DNA of 64,000 nucleotides from Ananas comosus (taxonomy: Eukaryota; Streptophyta; Magnoliopsida; Poales; Bromeliaceae), in contig NC_033638.1 in the NCBI RefSeq assembly GCF_001540865.1, positions 3,448,342 to 3,512,341 of the forward strand, given 5' to 3'. Position 1 is the stretch's first letter, and the number at the start of each line of letters is the position of its first letter. Below the pieces are notes generated by a model that saw only the letters and a program-made list of their open reading frames with translations, was not told the DNA's origin and made no database searches. This document shows, in pieces, positions 26,929-40,486 of the stretch. Position numbers and translations under genes: made by a program.

Positions 26929-27560
26929 CGTGCATCCATGATATTCATGATTCGAGCACAGTAGCGTAGATTCATTATTTGCTTTCATAGCTTTTATATT
27001 TATCTATATGTTTATCTACTCGTGCCCACTTGGACCTAGTAGGGAGACCGGCGGAGTTGGCGGCCGAACCCACTGGGAACTATGGAAGATAGTTCTCACC
27101 CCACTCTTTTCAGGTTCGAGCTCGGGCGTCCCGGGCGAGCGCGAGGATCGTGGTAAGGGCCTAGCACCCTAGTTGCATTAGCTACCTACCCTTTTGCATT
27201 AGCTTTACCCTGTATTCTGTTTGAGAGTAGATGTTGTATAGGGTGAGGTTTGAGTGGTTGTATTTACATTTTGGGAGAATGTAAAAGATGTAATATAATG
27301 TATTAAGTCGAATGAATGTAATAGATAGCATCTTCTCTCTTTATATACTTGTATATGTTTTATACTTGTACCTTGCTCTCGTTTGTTAGCACTGGTGGTG
27401 CTCCTTGTAATCGTGTATTTATGAATTGATTCCTGGGTAAATTCTTATACATGATCAGTGGTTAGCCTTGGGCGGGCAGGGGAGGTCCTGTCCGTTCGGC
27501 GTCTGTTCGACGAGCCCGGGCCGAACCAAATTGGTAACGGTCTCGGGGCGTGACAATCTC

Positions 27561-28216
27561 TCTCTCTTTCTTCCCCTCCCCTCATCTCCAGCTGGCTCCC
27601 ACCACCTGATCCTCTCTCTCCTCTCACTACGATGCCTGCGCTCCTTTCGCCATGTGATGAGGTGTAGACCTAGATGCCTAGGTCGGGTAGGTTCTATATG
27701 GCTTCTCTCTCTTACCCTATACCCATATTTCTCTCTCTTTCTTCTCTCTCTCTAATTTTCTCTCCCTACTTCTCTCGCTCTCTATGCTTTCCCATCATGA
27801 GGTCTACGCCTACCTACGGAGGTTACAGGTGAGCCTCCCATCTGCCTTCACCTACTTCTTTTCTAGTGCTTTATTCTGGAAATCTGAGAGGATGGCTTGG
27901 ATGGCCTGCTGCGGCGCCATCCGCCTAAGGGTGCCTCCGTTCAGTGGTGCTTCGCTATCCCCTACTTAGCCCCTACTCTGTCACTGCTAAGTCTATTTGG
28001 CCCCTTGTTGAGGCCATATTTGTCCCTTGCTCCAAACCAGAGGCCAGGAAAAGAGGAAAAAAAAATGATATTTGAAAGATATTTACAGATTTACATGACA
28101 TTGGATGGATTCCCTCGTCATTTACTCCTACTTGAGCTACTTTCATATTTTACAACTTTTCACTGGTAGTTTCATGCTCTTCTTCTGTATTATTAGATAG
28201 GTGTTGGCTCTATAAA
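27561..28216. other. CT-rich then unclassified intergenic sequence
   Basis: Continues the CT-rich block cut by the previous LTR, then about 400 bp of mixed sequence with a short open frame at 27784-27969. No family resemblance recognised. Confidence 0.5.
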
Positions 28217-30773
28217 TGTCACGCCCCGAGCCCGATCCTTTTGGCCTGTTCGAGAGTGTCAAATAGACTCCGAACGGACAGGGCCTCCCTTATCCGCCCA
28301 AGGCTCAGCAATAAGTATCAATAGAGTATAAAGTTTGCATAAGCGAAAGCATACACAACGGCTTGCACGAGGGCAAGCAATAGCCAAAGCGAAAATACTA
28401 AACTAACAACAACAAGTAATATGATTAATTTTAAATCACATACATGTATACTGCTTATCAAGTACTATTACAGCTCTTTCATCATTTCTTTTTACATCTC
28501 ATATCTCCAAAATATAACTTTTGACATTTAAAGTAAATATCCTTTACATCATTCATTTAAACATGTTCATGGTACTAAAATCATCAAATACAAAAGATGA
28601 TATATTAAAAGGGTATGCAATTAAGAAATAAAACATTTTAGACGGTCTCTACCTAGGGCGCAATGCCCTTACCGCGGTCGTCTGCCGGCTCGCTCGGTCC
28701 CGGCTCTGTGGAAATAGGGGTGTGAGAACTATAACAAAGTTTCCAGTGGGTTCGGCAACCAACCACGCCGACTATTCCACTAGGTCTAATTAGGCATAAT
28801 AGAATAGAGGAAAGAAAGTAACCAACTAACAAATGCAACTAATATGCCTGAACAATAAAAATGCGATGCTCGATATAATGCTCATGATGAATGTAAGATT
28901 ACAATTTCTTTACCCAATCTCTTGGCTAACCCGTAGGTTTCGCCCTCAACAAACTCACCAACCCAAAATCCTATTAAGCGGGGAGATATCCGCTATAACC
29001 CGATAGAACCGTCCTCTGGGGAGATACCCGCTACAACCCAGTGATGTCGACTCCGGAGCACATCGCCCGAGGGGGAGCTACCACCCTCGAGCAAGGACTA
29101 AAGGTGAGTACGATCAATCCTACATTGAGGATTCCAAGTTCAATCAATGACCCTTAACTCTAAGATTGCAATGTCATAATATCTCAATGATTCTTTTCTT
29201 TACATTTTTTACCAACACTTGTGTCATACACACTACTAAGTTCTTGTACTTATGCCACACTTATTTTCTAAGTGCTATGTTCTTGTTCTCATACCAAATG
29301 CCACACTTATTTTTCTAAGTGTTCTAGACTCATCAATGTCACTCACTAGATCTATGTCCATGTGTCACTTTTATTTACTAACCCTTCTAGGTTCTTGTCA
29401 CTTGTCATGCATAAATAGGGTTTATCATTCTCACATTCTTACAAGTATTTAACATATATTTGAATTTACATCATGCTATAAAAGTTCACAATTTAACCCT
29501 ATTATGCAAAATGCTCAAATATGTACTTATGCTCAAAACATGACATTTAGACATAAAGGGATTTTCGAGGTCCTTGGAAAGCACCACCCACCTCGAGTGA
29601 TCGTGTAGGTGTAGAATACGCCGACTCCCGAACTTTACGAAAGTCGATACCGCGTCCTATAACCAAAATAGTGCCATATTAGGCCCTTTATATATGAACC
29701 CTACCTAAACATTTTCGTAACATCGAACGGAGTTGTCCAACGCGTCGAGGACGCCCCAAATTAGGTTTCTACGAGGTCAATTCGCCCTCAAAAAATTCTT
29801 GGGCAAAAGCCCCAAATTTGGTGCCCTAACCAAACCCATTGTTAAACCCTAAGTTTCGATCTCTAAAACAAGCAAAAGAGAGCTTGTCAAGCTTCTAGGT
29901 GCTCATCTAAGGTCAACTAAGCCATTTCTAGGGCATCCAAGATGAACCCTAGAAGTTCACCATGAGAGGACCTTGGCTTCCATAGATTTTCATAGAGCTC
30001 AAGCCTCAAGAGGTGCTCTAATCATCAAAGAAGCTCCAAAACCTAAGTTCTCTTGTGAGAAATCCAAACCCTAGCCTAGGTTTCCATGAAACCATACCTT
30101 GACCCAAAGCTCTCCAAGATCCTTCTTGTTGGAGAGATCCCAAACCCACCAAATCCACCAAAAAATCCCTCCTCAAGCTTCTCCTTCTTCTTCTCCAAGC
30201 TCTAGGGTTAGCTCTCTAGAAAGAGAAAAGAGAGAAAGTGAGAGAGAGAGATGTGTGAATGGCTGTAAAGGGAGAGGGGGTTGGGTATATAAGGTGTTGT
30301 AACATTTACAACAAGACCCCCCCACTTTATTCCCTGTGCACTGCCCAAACTGGGCATTTTTTGCAGTGAGGGACCGGTCTTCTCGACTTGGGACCGGTCC
30401 CCGAGAGCTCCTCCCGCGGACTGCGCAGACTGCGCGCGATGCAACCGGTCTCCCTCGATGGGACCGGTCTCTGAGGGATCGGTCTCTCCTCGCAAGGAAC
30501 GGTTCCCAAGAGTTGATTTTTTAAGACTTAGCCGATTTCTTAGCCACCTCGCTGCCTACGCATTCGGGGACCGGTCTCTCCTATCAGGGGCCGGTCCCCG
30601 AGAGCACAAAACCTGTAGTTTTACAGATTTTGATTTCCACAGCTCTCGAAGGTCCCCCGAAATGCATTTTTGCATTATTTGATGCCTCTGGCCTCACCGA
30701 AGCGTACCAACCTCGCACTTTGGCCAATTTGACTAAGATTCGAATTTAGTTATCGAGATTTCGGTATGTTACA
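28217..30773 (-). mobile_element. Solo LTR (GACCGGTC subtype)
   Basis: Reads TGTCACGCCCCGAGC... to ...TTCGGTATGTTACA, flanked by the 5-bp duplication ATAAA (28212-28216 and 30774-30778). Minus-sense TATATA box at about 30286-30292 with the CT-rich leader below it (30170-30250). ACCGGT cluster at 30372-30601. No coding sequence. Confidence 0.93.
30372..30601 (-). promoter_or_regulatory. Paired ACCGGT palindromes in LTR U3
   Basis: Pairs spaced 20, 19 and 20 bp, with two decayed cores (ATCGGT, GCCGGT) and a 15-bp inter-pair spacing. Upstream of the minus-strand TATA box. Confidence 0.55.
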
Positions 30774-30778
30774 ATAAA

Positions 30779-31309
30779 TAGCTTTGCTGTTTAGAAAGTA
30801 CAGTATCTTTCTCACTCAAAAATATAAGGTAGAATATTTATATATTTACCTCTATATCCCCTACAACTTTACTCACTGTTTTTTTTGCAAAAAATACCGT
30901 ACTGATTAAATACCTCAATCTTAGGAACCTGTATTCCCTTTTTCTACTATTGGCTCCATAAAAAAAGGGTAAGATACAACTTTTTCCTTTACCCCCCTAT
31001 TTGCCAACTATAACTAAAAAAGATTTATATTGTTCTCTATTTTTTTTTTTTTTTGCAGGTAATGTGCTAACCCTGTACCCTACCCCACTGCCGGTTTACA
31101 ATACAGGTTTTACTGCAGTATATTCTTTCTTTCCCCACCTTTTCTCTTCATGATGTTGCTGCTTTGTTGGAATGATGCCCTTTTTCTCTACCTGCATACT
31201 CTCTTTCAAACCTATAGATTTTTTATAGGTTTGAATGGATTTTGGTGCACTTGAATGGGTTGGATTTGGGTTTTTGGATGGTTTGAATAGGTTTGGATTT
31301 TATGGTGGA
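30779..31309. other. Unclassified intergenic sequence
   Basis: Mixed AT-rich DNA with poly-T at 31050-31064. No gene recognised. Confidence 0.45.
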
Positions 31310-31547
31310 CTAGATTGGTGATGGGCTTAAATTTTATTTGTGGACTAGATTGGATTGGACTCGGGTTTTATTTGTGGACTGGATTGGATTGGGCTTGAAT
31401 TTTATTTGCGGACTGAATTGGATTGGGTTCGGATTTTATTTGTAGACTGGATTGGATTAGGCTCAGGTTTTATTTGTGGACTGGATTGGATTGGGTTCGG
31501 GTTTTATTTGTGGACTAGATTGGATTGGGCTCGGATTTATTTGTGAA
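31310..31547. repeat. 34-bp tandem repeat, about 6-7 copies
   Basis: Unit begins TTTTATTTGTGGACTGGATT and ends GGGCTCGGG; 34 bp is not a multiple of three, so the Trp/Gly-rich frame across it is an artefact. Copies differ by a few substitutions. Confidence 0.9.
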
Positions 31548-31559
31548 ATATTTTTTAAA

Positions 31560-32010
31560 ATTTTACTATAATTAATTTTGGGGTCAGAAAAAATTCTCTT
31601 TTTAATTTTATTGCAATTCAATTTTGGGCTCCGAAGAAATTCTCTTTTTAGTTTTATTGCAATTTGATTTTGTGGTCTGAAGAAATTCCTTTTTTAATTT
31701 TATTGCAATTCGATTTTGGGTCCAAAGAAATTCCCTTTTCAATTTTATTGCAATTCGATTTTGGGGTCGGAAGAAATTCCCTTTTCAATTTTATTGCAAT
31801 TCAATTTTGGGGTCCAAAGAGGTCCTATTTTCAAATTTAATTGCAATTCTATTTTGGGGTTCAAAGAAAGCTCATTTTCAAATTTAATTGCAATTCGATT
31901 TTGGGGTCCGAAGAAATTTCCTTTTCAAATTTAATTGTAATTCAATTTTGGGATTCGGAGAAATTCCCTTTTTAATTTTGGAGTTCAAAGATATCCCTTT
32001 CTAAATTTTG
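31560..32010. repeat. About 45-46-bp tandem repeat, about 8-9 copies
   Basis: Unit core GCAATTCGATTTTGGGG then TCCGAAGAAATTCCCTTTT. It follows the 34-bp array directly and degrades toward both ends. Confidence 0.88.
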
Positions 32011-32139
32011 ATTGAACCATCAGATGTCCGAAGAAATCATCTGAACCGGTTTGGGTCGAAATGAATGCATCTTGAGCACGGATGGCATAAGAAATCATCC
32101 ACAATGGGATTTATTATTTTTTTTATGGTGGTTTTGATT

Positions 32140-32720
32140 CAGCATTCTCAAAAAGATTTGAAGGGTCTGAAGAAACGGAGAATCGTTGATTCCCCTCCAC
32201 TCTTCGAAATCCACTCTTCTTTCAAAAACGCCAAACCGACGAGGTTGAAGATGACTGCGGCGTAGATGACGACGGTGGCATAGATTATGACGGCCGACAG
32301 GCTTGATTTGACATTCTCGAAAGGGGTTGAAGGGTCGGAAGAAATGGGGAATCGTTGATTCCCCTCCTCTCTTCTTTCGGAACGCCAAACCGACGAGGTT
32401 GAAAATGACTGCAGCATAGATGACAACGGTGGCATAGGTTATAACGGCCGACCGGCTTGATTCGACATTCTCAAAAGAGGTTGAAGGGTCTGAAGAAATA
32501 GAGAATTGTTGATTCCCTTCCCCTCTCCCTTCGAAAACATCGAACTGATGTTGAAGGCAATTGCAGTAATGTGAACCATTTGTCCCATTAATTAACGGTT
32601 TCGAATTGGGTATAGAGAGGTCCAAAGAAACAGAGGATTATCGATCCTCCTCCCCTCTCCCATTGAAGACGTTTAGATGGGATTTGGTGACGACAGCGTA
32701 GAAGATGGCAGCGACATGAC
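32140..32720. repeat. About 155-170-bp tandem repeat, three to four copies
   Basis: Copies start near 32143, 32312 and 32467 with CATTCTC then TTGAAGGGTC, and include GAATCGTTGATTCCC and CCAAACCGACGAGGTTGA. A more diverged copy follows at about 32590-32720. Minus-strand frames across it repeat a Pro/Ser-rich peptide, expected from the tandem structure. Confidence 0.88.
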
Positions 32721-32985
32721 CTATGCGGGGTATAACAAAAAAAAAAGGAGAAAAGAGATTTTTTTTTATTTTTTTTAGTGGGGGGAAAGAAGAGAGAGAA
32801 ACCTCCTTCTTTCCCTAGTCGTACGGCTAAGGGGAGAAGAAGTTTTTTTTTTTACCTAACGATCAGACGGTGGAAATAGAATGATGGACTGGATGAAGCG
32901 GCATGGCGGTGTGGTCGAAAATCTCTTCTTCTTTGAATTTTTTTTGTACGTAAGAATGCGTGTAGCAGGGGTGGAATTGCTATTA

Positions 32986-35601
32986 TGTAACGTACCGAAA
33001 CTCGGTAAAGAGTATCGAACTTTGGCCAAATTGGCTCAAGTGTGCGAAAGAAAAGTTGGACAAGTCCCATTTAACTTTTCAACAAGGTTGGAAGAGTTAA
33101 AAGTGAGTTGGGAAGAGTTAGAAGGGTCTTGGCATTGCTCGGCGCAAAAGAGAAGTCGAACAAGAGCTAAAACCCAAGTCTAGGCATTGTGTACCGGTAC
33201 AGCATTAATGTTGTACCGGTACAACACTGCAAACCGAGAGAAATTGCTCTCGGGTTTGCCTCTGCGAAGTCGTGTTACCGATGACACCCCTGGTGTGTAC
33301 CGGTACACTTTTGCAAAACCCGAACAACTGCTCTCGGGTTTGCCTCTGCGAGATCGTGTAACCGGTAACAGCCCACCTTGTACCGGTACACATTGGACCC
33401 GACAGCAGGTTGAAGTCTGCTGCAATTAGAAAGAAGTGGAGGACCTTTTTGCTATTATAGCACATTATAAAATCACCCCAACACCCCTCCCACCTGTTCA
33501 CAACAACCAAACACCTCTTCTCTCTCATTTCCCTCTTTCTCTCACTAGAGATCATCTCCAGAAGCAAGAAGGAGAAAGAGGAGAATGCTTTAGAGGAGAT
33601 TTTTGGTGGATTTGAAAGCTTGGGTCTCTCCTACAAGGTGGACTAGGGGGAGCTTGGGGCTAAGGTGAGTTCATTGTGTAAGAATAGTTCTAGGGTTTGG
33701 TTTTGTACCATAGGAAGCTAGGTTTTGATCTTCTAATAAGTATAGAAACCTAGTAGAGGCTAAGAGCACATGAAAACTCTAGTTTTCTTCATGTGCTCTC
33801 ATGGTAGATTTCTAGAGTTTGCTTTATATGCCCTAGAAATAGTTTAGTTGGTTTTAGAAGAGCTTCTAGATGTTGAACAAGCTTTCTTTTACTTGTTCTA
33901 GAGATCAAAACCTAGGATTAAGCAAATGGCATTGTTAGGGTACCAAATTTGGGACTTTTGCCCTAGGGTGTTTTCGAGGCAAATTGATCTTGTGGAAACC
34001 TAATTAGAGATATTTCCGACACGTTGGAAGACTCGGTTCGGTGAAACGAAGAGGCTACGCGAAGTTATTGACGAAAAGATCGGTTTTGGTACAGATAGCC
34101 GCAGTGCGGAATAGGGGCCAAAAAATTTCAAGAATTTAACCGTAGCATCCCTACAACCATCTAAGGTGGGTGGTACTTTCCGAAGTCGTTGGATTTCCTC
34201 TTATGTCTAAAATGTCATCTTCGAGCATATGTGTACATTGAGCATTTTGCATAGTAGGGTTAATTGGAGAGAATGAGATGCATGTTATGAGTATAAATGC
34301 ATATACGATGAATTGTAAACTATTGAGAATAGTGAGAATTTGAATAATCCTATGTATGCATGATCAACGACAAGAACGTAGTAGTGTTAGAGAACAAGTA
34401 ACATATTGACATAAATGTAGAGAGTGGCATTGATGAGTCTTGAATATTAGTGTTACAATAGTGACATTAATGGGATAAAAATGCTAGAGTTGAACACTTA
34501 GAGAACAAGTGTGGCATTGAGTGTGAGTACAAAAAACAAAGTAGTGTATATGACACTAGTGAAAGTTAAAGAATGCTAGTAAATAGAGTTAGTGACATTA
34601 TGACATAATAATTTCATAGTTAAGGGTCATAAGTACATTGCTCTCCTTAAAGTTAAGGAATGGATTGAATTTGGAATCCTTAAGGCTAAGGATTGATCGT
34701 ACTCACTCGTTAGTCTTGGCTCGAGGGCGGTAGCTCCCCCTCGGTCGATGAGCTCCGAAGTAGTTATCACTGGATTGTAGCGAGTATCTCTCCAGAGGAC
34801 GGTCCCGTCGGGTCGTAGCGAGTATCACCCCGATAGTAGGGATTTGGGTTGGTGAGTTTGTGAGGGCGAAACCTACGGGGTAGCCAAGAGATTGGGCAAT
34901 GAAAATGTGAACTTGCATTCATCATGAGCATCCTATCGAGCATAGCATTGTTTACTGTTCGGGCATATTAGCTGCATTTGTTAGTTGGTTACTATCTATT
35001 CTTTCCACTATTATGCCTGATTTAGACATAGTGGGAAGGTCGGCGAGGTCGGGGCCGAACCCACTGGGAACTTTATTGTAGTTCTCACCCCACTATTTCC
35101 ACAGAGCCGGGACCGAGCGAGCCGGGGGATGATCGCGGTAAGGGTATCGCGTTGTAGACAGTGACTTCCCTAGTCAGTTTTATTTTGATAGTTGCATACC
35201 CTTATATATTATCTTTTGTACTTGATGATTTTAGTAATATCAAAGATGTTTAAATGAATGATGTAAAAGGCTTTATGTTTCAATACGAAGGTTATATTTT
35301 GAGATATCATGTGATGTAAAAGAGAAGAAATGATGATAAAGAAAAGAATGCAAATATACAAGTTGTATGCATGTATGTGATTTAAATTTAATCATAGTAC
35401 TTGTATGTTGATTAGTTAGTACTTTCACTTTGGCTATTGCTTGCCCTCGTGCAAGCCATTATATATGCTTCCGTATGTGCAAATTTTGTACTTTATTTGT
35501 ACTTGTTGTTGAGCCTTGGGCGGATAGGGGAGGCTCTGTCCGTTCGGCGTCTGTTCGACGTGCTCGAACCAGCCAAATAGGATCGGGCTCGGGGCGTGAC
35601 A
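32986..35601 (+). mobile_element. Solo LTR (TACCGGTA subtype)
   Basis: Starts TGTAACGTACCGAAAC, ends GGGCTCGGGGCGTGACA, flanked by the 5-bp duplication TATTA (32981-32985 and 35602-35606). TATAAAATC box at 33466-33474, preceded by a five-site ACCGGT cluster (33194-33386) and followed by a CT-rich leader. It is the uninterrupted counterpart of 7069-10057. Confidence 0.94.
33194..33386 (+). promoter_or_regulatory. Paired ACCGGT palindromes in LTR U3
   Basis: Five intact cores plus ACCGAT, forming three pairs spaced about 22, 22 and 21 bp; the linker of the first pair is itself nearly palindromic. The cluster ends about 80 bp upstream of the TATA box. Confidence 0.6.
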
Positions 35602-35606
35602 TATTA

Positions 35607-36061
35607 TCTCTCCTGAATGCGTGTAGTAGGGGTGGAATTGCTATTGTGGGTTGGGCAAGGGATTTGTGGGTTGGGCAAGGGATAGTATGAGTAGGTTGAT
35701 ATTTTTTCTGAGAGCGGAGCGATTTGTGGGTTGGGCAAGGGATATTTTGAGGAGTCGGTTGAATTTTGAATCCGGTTGTTGAGGGTTGGTTGGGAGTTCA
35801 AAAATTCAAAAATTGAATGTTTTGAAGTTCAAACTTGAATTTTGGGATGTGGATGTGATTGGTTGAGAAAGGATATTTAGGGAGTTCGTTGGAGATTCAA
35901 AATTCGAAATTGAATTTTGAACGGAAAGGTATATGTATGAGATCATTAGGATGAGGGATATTTTCTAGTTGGTTAGGGATTTAAAAATTCGAAATTAAAT
36001 TTGTCTATAATCAAAATTCAAAATTAAAATTTTGAATGTGAGTGTAAATGTGGATAGTCAT
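35607..36061. other. AT-rich sequence with short tandem motifs
   Basis: Near its left end (35616-35645) is a 30-bp segment similar to the DNA just left of the previous LTR (32953-32983). Then come three copies of GTGGGTTGGGCAAGGGAT (35645-35740) and AAAATTCAAAATT-type repeats. No gene. Confidence 0.6.
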
Positions 36062-39000
36062 TGTCACGCCCCGCGACCAACCGCCAATTTGGACCGGGTC
36101 GCGACGCCAACGACAGACCGCCGAACGGACCGGGGTTTCCCCTGTACGCGGACAGAGTCTCCCCTGTACGTTCTAGGCGTCGCAATTCAAACAATGTATA
36201 TTACAATGGTTACAACCAGGAACAGATATCAATCATGATTGCGTAAGGAAAGTATCACAACATAACACATCCTATGTTATTACAACATTCACATTAGATT
36301 CATTTATTTACATCACACTTTATATTATATTCAACTTCCAAAGCAACTAAGTTATTACAAGTTTAATACATTTTATTCCTCTCATTTTCTATACCCCTAA
36401 GCTACGCCGACGGGGTACTGCTAGCTCTGGTCTCTCGGGGTAGGGCGTTATCTATGGAGCTAAGCCCTTGCCTCGCGCCGCCGCGCTGCTCACGTGCGAA
36501 CCTGTAAAACCCCAAAACAACGTGGGGTGAGAACCAACTCCATGGTTTCCAGTGGGTACGGCCACCCAAGGGAGGAGCTCGACCAACAGATGCAAGGGAG
36601 ACAAATACAAGTTAGTCCAATAAACAGATAGATATGTATATCATAAACATACAACTAACTTTACCTTGCTTTGCCTCACAACTGCAACGATGCCATGCTA
36701 TATGCAACAGGAATATATGCAACATGAATATATACAACAACTAGTAGAATTATTGATTCTACAATCAATCTCGCTAATCTTAGCTCATGTCATCCAACTC
36801 TAAGGTTTCCACTACCTTAGGTTATCACATTTACCACTAGCCCTCAAGGTTCTATCTACCTTATTCCAGCTAGCCACCCGACTCGGCCTCGAGTCAATCA
36901 ACAGCGGATAATCCGCGCTCTGCCCGGCTCGAGGTGAAGGATCCTGTCGCATGCACCTCAGCCTGCAAGCCAAGAACCACATCGCCCAACGGTCCGCCCG
37001 AAGGTCCGTGCACCGTGGTCAGGGATCCGCCAGTGGGAGAGGAAACATAGCCGCGTACACCCATAGCCAAGATCCCCGATAGGGAGAGGAACATGCCGTA
37101 CACCCTAGCGCTCTTTGTTCTTGCTTAGTCATAATCCTCAAAGTTCTTTCCGGTGGGAGAGGAACATCGCCGCATACACCCGCGGTCCAAGAACTATTGA
37201 GTTCACAAGTACTGGGATTCCGGAATCGACTTCACAAGTCAAGGGTCCATATCCAACCCTATACTATTGACCTATCTAGGTCCAATGCACTTTCCACCCT
37301 AGGTCCAACTGACTCTAGGTCTAATGCCTCAATTTCACAACCTAGGTTTACCTTAACTCTAGGTTCAGTTCTCAACCTATGTTCTTTAACACTAGGTTAG
37401 ATGCCACACACCTAGATCCCGACTCTAGGTTCATACTCAACCTATGTTCTTTAACACTAGGTTAGATGCCACTCGTTATTTATCCTAGGTTCAACAACAC
37501 TAGGTTCAATGTCATCTATGTTCGACCTATGTTTATTAACACTAGGTTAATGCCACTCGATCTACTTGATATCCTATTTGTCATATCGAGTCCATATGCA
37601 CATGCATCTTATCTAACATGCTCACATGATGTTACATGCACCTAGCATACATTCCAATGCACACATACATATCACTTGCATTATCACTAGCATGTATTCT
37701 ATATCATATCATTTTACATGGATCTACTTAGCATTTGCATCATATTATTAACATGCATTATTTACATTTATATGCATCATCTATATGCCTCATTTACATT
37801 CATATGCATCAACGTGGATTCTTAATCATCTTAGACATAAAGGGCGACCTAGTCGCTTCGGTAAACACAACCCACCTTAACTCGCGTTCCGATTGCTCGT
37901 CGACACTTGCAATCGGCCTCCCGCGGCACCCGTGACCCGGTTCGGCTCGAACTCTTGCGCGACCACCCGAACGGCCACCAATCCGCGATCCGTCTATTCT
38001 GGAGTTTATTCCACGACACCACGATGCTCCCGATCCGTTCTCATGATTTTTGGAGGCTTATCTCGCGTGCTGCGGCTATCTGTACCAAAACAGACTGTTT
38101 CGTTAATAACTTCGCGTACGCTCGTCGGATTGTCGAACCGAGCGCACCAACGCGTTCGTTATACCCCCAATTAGGTTTATAGAGGGTTAAATGAGATCAA
38201 ACCCATCTATTTACAAAAATCCCATTTTTGAGCCCTAGTTTGCGACTACGGCAAAAACCACCATTCGAACTCTAGATTCAAGCATTAAACGTCTATTAAG
38301 CTTGCTAGAACACTAATCAAACCATTTCTAGAGCATTAGGATCAAATCCTAGAGATCTACCATTGTAGGGTTTGGAGCTTACCTTGCTAAGCTTGCTCTA
38401 ATGGTGAGAGGAAGAAGAAAATGATGATCCCTCCAACTTCTTCTTCTCCTCCCTTTTCTTCTTCTCCTTTCTCCTTTCTCTTCTTCTTCTCTTCTTCTTC
38501 TTTCGTTTAGAGAGAGAGAGGGAGGGGTTTGGGGTTGAAACGGTGAGGGAAAGAGAGAGAGAGGTGTTCTAACCCTCTCTATACACTTAACCCATGCCAC
38601 AATTGCATATAAGTCCCTCAACAATGCCTTTCTTGCAATAGCCCGAACTGGGCATTTTCGGGGTTCAGGGACCGGTCTCTGCATGAGGGACCGGTCCCTG
38701 AGAGACCGGTCTCTCTGCCTGGGACCGGTCCCAGAGAGACCTCCAGCCCAGACTTAGCCAATTTTCAGCCTCGTCCGTTTTCACTCCGTTTTCGCCCGTT
38801 TTCGTTCGTTTGACCTCCGATTCGTCTCAAATCGAACCGAAACTCTCCAAACATGTTTTCAAACATGTTTTCATCATCTTTCCATCCTCACTAATGCCGG
38901 ATTTAGCTCACGGCCCAACTTAGCCTTTCGGGTTCCGTTTCCGCGCCTACGCGCACCGAAACGCCCGATAGCTCCCGAACTTCACCGAACTTCACCGAAA

Positions 39001-39068
39001 CCATTCAAATAGCTCTCCAATCGAATATACACCATAACTTAATAGTTTTAGAAGTCCGGTACCTTACA
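36062..39068 (-). mobile_element. Solo LTR (GACCGGTC subtype, diverged)
   Basis: Reads TGTCACGCCCCGCG... to ...GTCCGGTACCTTACA, flanked by the 5-bp duplication GTCAT (36057-36061 and 39069-39073). Four ACCGGT sites at 38670-38726 lie just upstream (minus sense) of a CT-rich leader. The body differs strongly from the other LTRs and contains a series of CTAGGTTCA-type short repeats (37275-37560). Confidence 0.92.
38670..38726 (-). promoter_or_regulatory. Compact ACCGGT array in LTR U3
   Basis: Four intact ACCGGT cores spaced 19, 15 and 19 bp. This is the tightest array in the window. Confidence 0.55.
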
Positions 39069-39073
39069 GTCAT

Positions 39074-40486
39074 TCCATGAATTGGGTTGAGACTGAGCCC
39101 ATTTTGATGAAGCCTATTGGGCACAAATAACACTCGTTGTGCTAAGATGCGGCCCGAGTATAGGCTAAAAAATTCAATGGGCTTTTATGGAGTCCACAAG
39201 CTTGTATTTATGGATGGGGCCTATTGAATCTATTAAATTGTATAAATCCCCATTACTTCTTGCCACGTGTCGTATTTACGTTAATCCGTAGGACCCATCT
39301 ACCAGTTATTTCTATTCATTTTTTTCTGTTGAACTAGGTTTTTCCCCCTTTGATCCGGTCTGCTTCAATCGGTTTTTTTTTTTTGCGGTTTTTTTTCCTT
39401 TACTTCTTGCTACGTGTCGTATTTATGTTAATCCGTAGGACCCATCTACCAGTTATTTCTAATCATTTTTTTTCTGTTGAACTGGGTTTTTCCCCCTTTG
39501 ATCCGGTCTGCTTCAACCGGTTTTTTTTTGCGGTTTTTTTTTCCTATTCGGCCCAAACTTCTTCAATCGTACGCCAACCTATGTCGCCTCTCTTTCTCTG
39601 CCCGCATCCCACCCCGCCGATTCGATCCCTCCCCTGCGTTTTCGATCCCGTCACTTCGCTCCCGCCCCTGTCCGCCGCTTCGATCCCGCTCCCGTCTCTT
39701 CGATCCCGTCTATAATCCCGTCTATTGTTCCTTATGCCGCTTCGATCCTATTCCCGTCCATTCGATCTCGTTCCCGTCCCTTCGATCCTTTATGTTGCCC
39801 ATCTGGTTTGCTTCCGTCACCGCCTCGATTTTGTAACCGTGTTGCTAATGAAGGGTTTCTTCATGCCTTTTATATTAACTATTGGAGTCTATATAATGGG
39901 GCGTGTATCGTTTCCCTCTACACTGCCGAAATCATTTTCTCCTATAAGCAAAAATTTAACGGCGCTTAACCTGACAATTACACTGTTGGATCTAAATCAT
40001 TTGGTTCTCCCGATTCTAGTGGTTTTTTCTCCTTTTTTTTTTATTTTCCTTCAGATTCTGTATTTCTGCATTTATTTTTCAATTCTATGCATTCTTTTTT
40101 GCTAACAATTTTTTTGTTTTTCGCTGTACAGTTGACATGCTTTTCTTGCATTTTACGACCTTAGAAATTTGAAACGACAAGCTTTCTTAATAAATTTCTT
40201 TTATTTATGTAGTTTGTTTGGAATATTTATTGTATTTAGGTTCTTTTTTGTAAAGAAAATAAAAAATAATAAAAAGCTTAACTTGAAATATTCTGAACAT
40301 TTATTGATGGACTGAATTTTGAAGGATTGCATGAAATGGCATACACTGATATATAATGATCAATCTTCTATTGATTAATGAAAATAATTAAAAAAACATA
40401 TTATCACACTAACATGGATTTTTGTTTAGTTAGATATCACCTACAATCCCTTCTCTTATGTTGTCGTTATCCATTCTATTGCAACT
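39074..40486. repeat. Tandem duplication and short-unit repeats in non-coding DNA
   Basis: A unit of about 147 bp (CTTCTTGC-ACGTGTCGTATTTA..., GTTGAACT-GGTTTTTCCCCC) is duplicated at about 39257-39402 and 39403-39545. 39600-39790 repeats CGATCCCGTC-type words at roughly 20-bp intervals. 39850-40486 is AT-rich. It may be the upstream part of the coding relic at 40487, but no start signals support that. Confidence 0.65.

Larger units (their letters stand above)
24263..27555 (+). mobile_element. Solo LTR (GACCGGTC subtype) carrying a hAT-like insertion
   Basis: Ends CTCGGGGCGTGACA. The left end is degraded (TATAAGG instead of TGTAACG), but ATCTC flanks both sides (24258-24262 and 27556-27560); this is weaker evidence because the flank is CT-rich. 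ACCGGT cluster at 24437-24722, then a CT-rich leader and a purine-rich GAAGAAGAAG tract (24880-24970). Without the 807-bp insertion at 26122-26928 it is about 2.5 kb. Confidence 0.83.
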